A DNA stretch of 14,890 nucleotides from an uncultured Clostridia bacterium (lineage in GTDB: Bacteria; Bacillota; Clostridia; TANB77; CAG-508): positions 1-14,890 of the forward strand of contig CAKOYQ010000022.1 in NCBI GenBank assembly GCA_934130935.1, in the 5' to 3' direction. The position numbers were made by a program, and so were the translations under genes. The stretch's first letter is position 1, and the number at the start of each line of letters is the position of its first letter. Shown here in pieces: positions 14,802-14,890 of this stretch. Under the pieces are notes generated by a model. The model did not search any database. It saw only the letters and a list, made by a program, of their open reading frames with translations, and had not been told where the DNA came from.

Positions 14802-14814
14802 CATTTTTGTAGTA
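14777..14814. promoter_or_regulatory. Inverted repeat bracketing the VWA promoter, candidate operator
   Basis: TACTACAAAA (14777-14786) and TTTTGTAGTA (14805-14814) are perfect 10-bp inverted arms separated by 18 bp. The left arm overlaps the edge of the -10 box and the right arm lies just upstream of the -35 box. Centre-to-centre distance is 28 bp. This placement fits binding of a dimeric or paired repressor; the regulator is unknown. Confidence 0.5.
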
Positions 14815-14890
14815 GAATTTTTTCGTTTGTATCCATTTTTGAACTAATTTATGTCAGATATTTCTAGTTTGTCTTATATTGAATTTATTT

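Noticed and set aside
14815..14890. Second, more distal minus-strand promoter (CTGACA with GATACA) upstream of the VWA gene
   Set aside because: The -10 match is only 3 of 6, and a much better promoter lies closer to the gene.
1..14890. CRISPR array, tRNA, rRNA, prophage, transposase or toxin-antitoxin system
   Set aside because: No regularly spaced repeats, cloverleaf sequences, conserved rRNA segments or matching protein motifs were seen on either strand.

Overview
The window is AT-rich (G+C appears to be under about 30%) and reads as a chromosomal segment of a Gram-positive Clostridia-type bacterium, probably an uncultured gut-type lineage. The evidence is the SepF/DivIVA division pair, a MutL of the endonuclease type used by bacteria without MutH, an FtsK/SpoIIIE translocase, purine-rich GGAGG or AAGGGG ribosome binding sites, and TTGACA/TATAAT-like promoters. 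I cannot assign a genus. Ten of the eleven genes lie on the minus strand, so transcription runs from high to low coordinates.

Layout in transcription order. At the right end (13356-14753) is a secreted, membrane- or wall-anchored von Willebrand A-domain protein. Its own promoter is flanked by an inverted repeat. A shared hairpin (13326-13350) separates it from a convergent 36-residue, cysteine-rich, one-helix protein (13195-13305), the only plus-strand gene. Divergent from that small gene is mutL (DNA mismatch repair), followed by miaA (tRNA i6A37 modification). A 64-bp dimeric repeat fills the 79-bp gap between mutL and miaA. Next come an HlyD-like membrane-fusion protein with a TTG start, then sepF and divIVA (septum assembly and pole/septum curvature) behind a good promoter and ending in a 62-nt palindrome. 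These are followed by rsmD (16S rRNA G966 methylation) and a coiled-coil protein of unknown role, then ftsK/spoIIIE (chromosome translocation at the septum), a 508-residue protein of unknown function, and a beta-CASP metallo-beta-lactamase nuclease. A second copy of the 64-bp dimeric repeat, in opposite orientation, lies just past that nuclease gene at the left edge.

Functionally this is mostly core housekeeping: DNA repair, tRNA and rRNA modification, RNA processing and cell division. The clusters are abbreviated compared with familiar Firmicutes gene orders: no mutS or hfq beside mutL-miaA, no ylmG/ylmH between sepF and divIVA, no coaD after rsmD. I see no CRISPR array, tRNA, rRNA, transposase or prophage gene, and no convincing new multi-gene system. 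The points most worth attention are the REP-like dimers (which may donate a start codon to miaA), the Cys-rich mini-protein with a sporulation-type promoter match, the non-standard IPPAG sorting-like signal of the VWA protein, the similar upstream blocks of sepF and rsmD, and the unassigned 508-residue protein in the ftsK operon.
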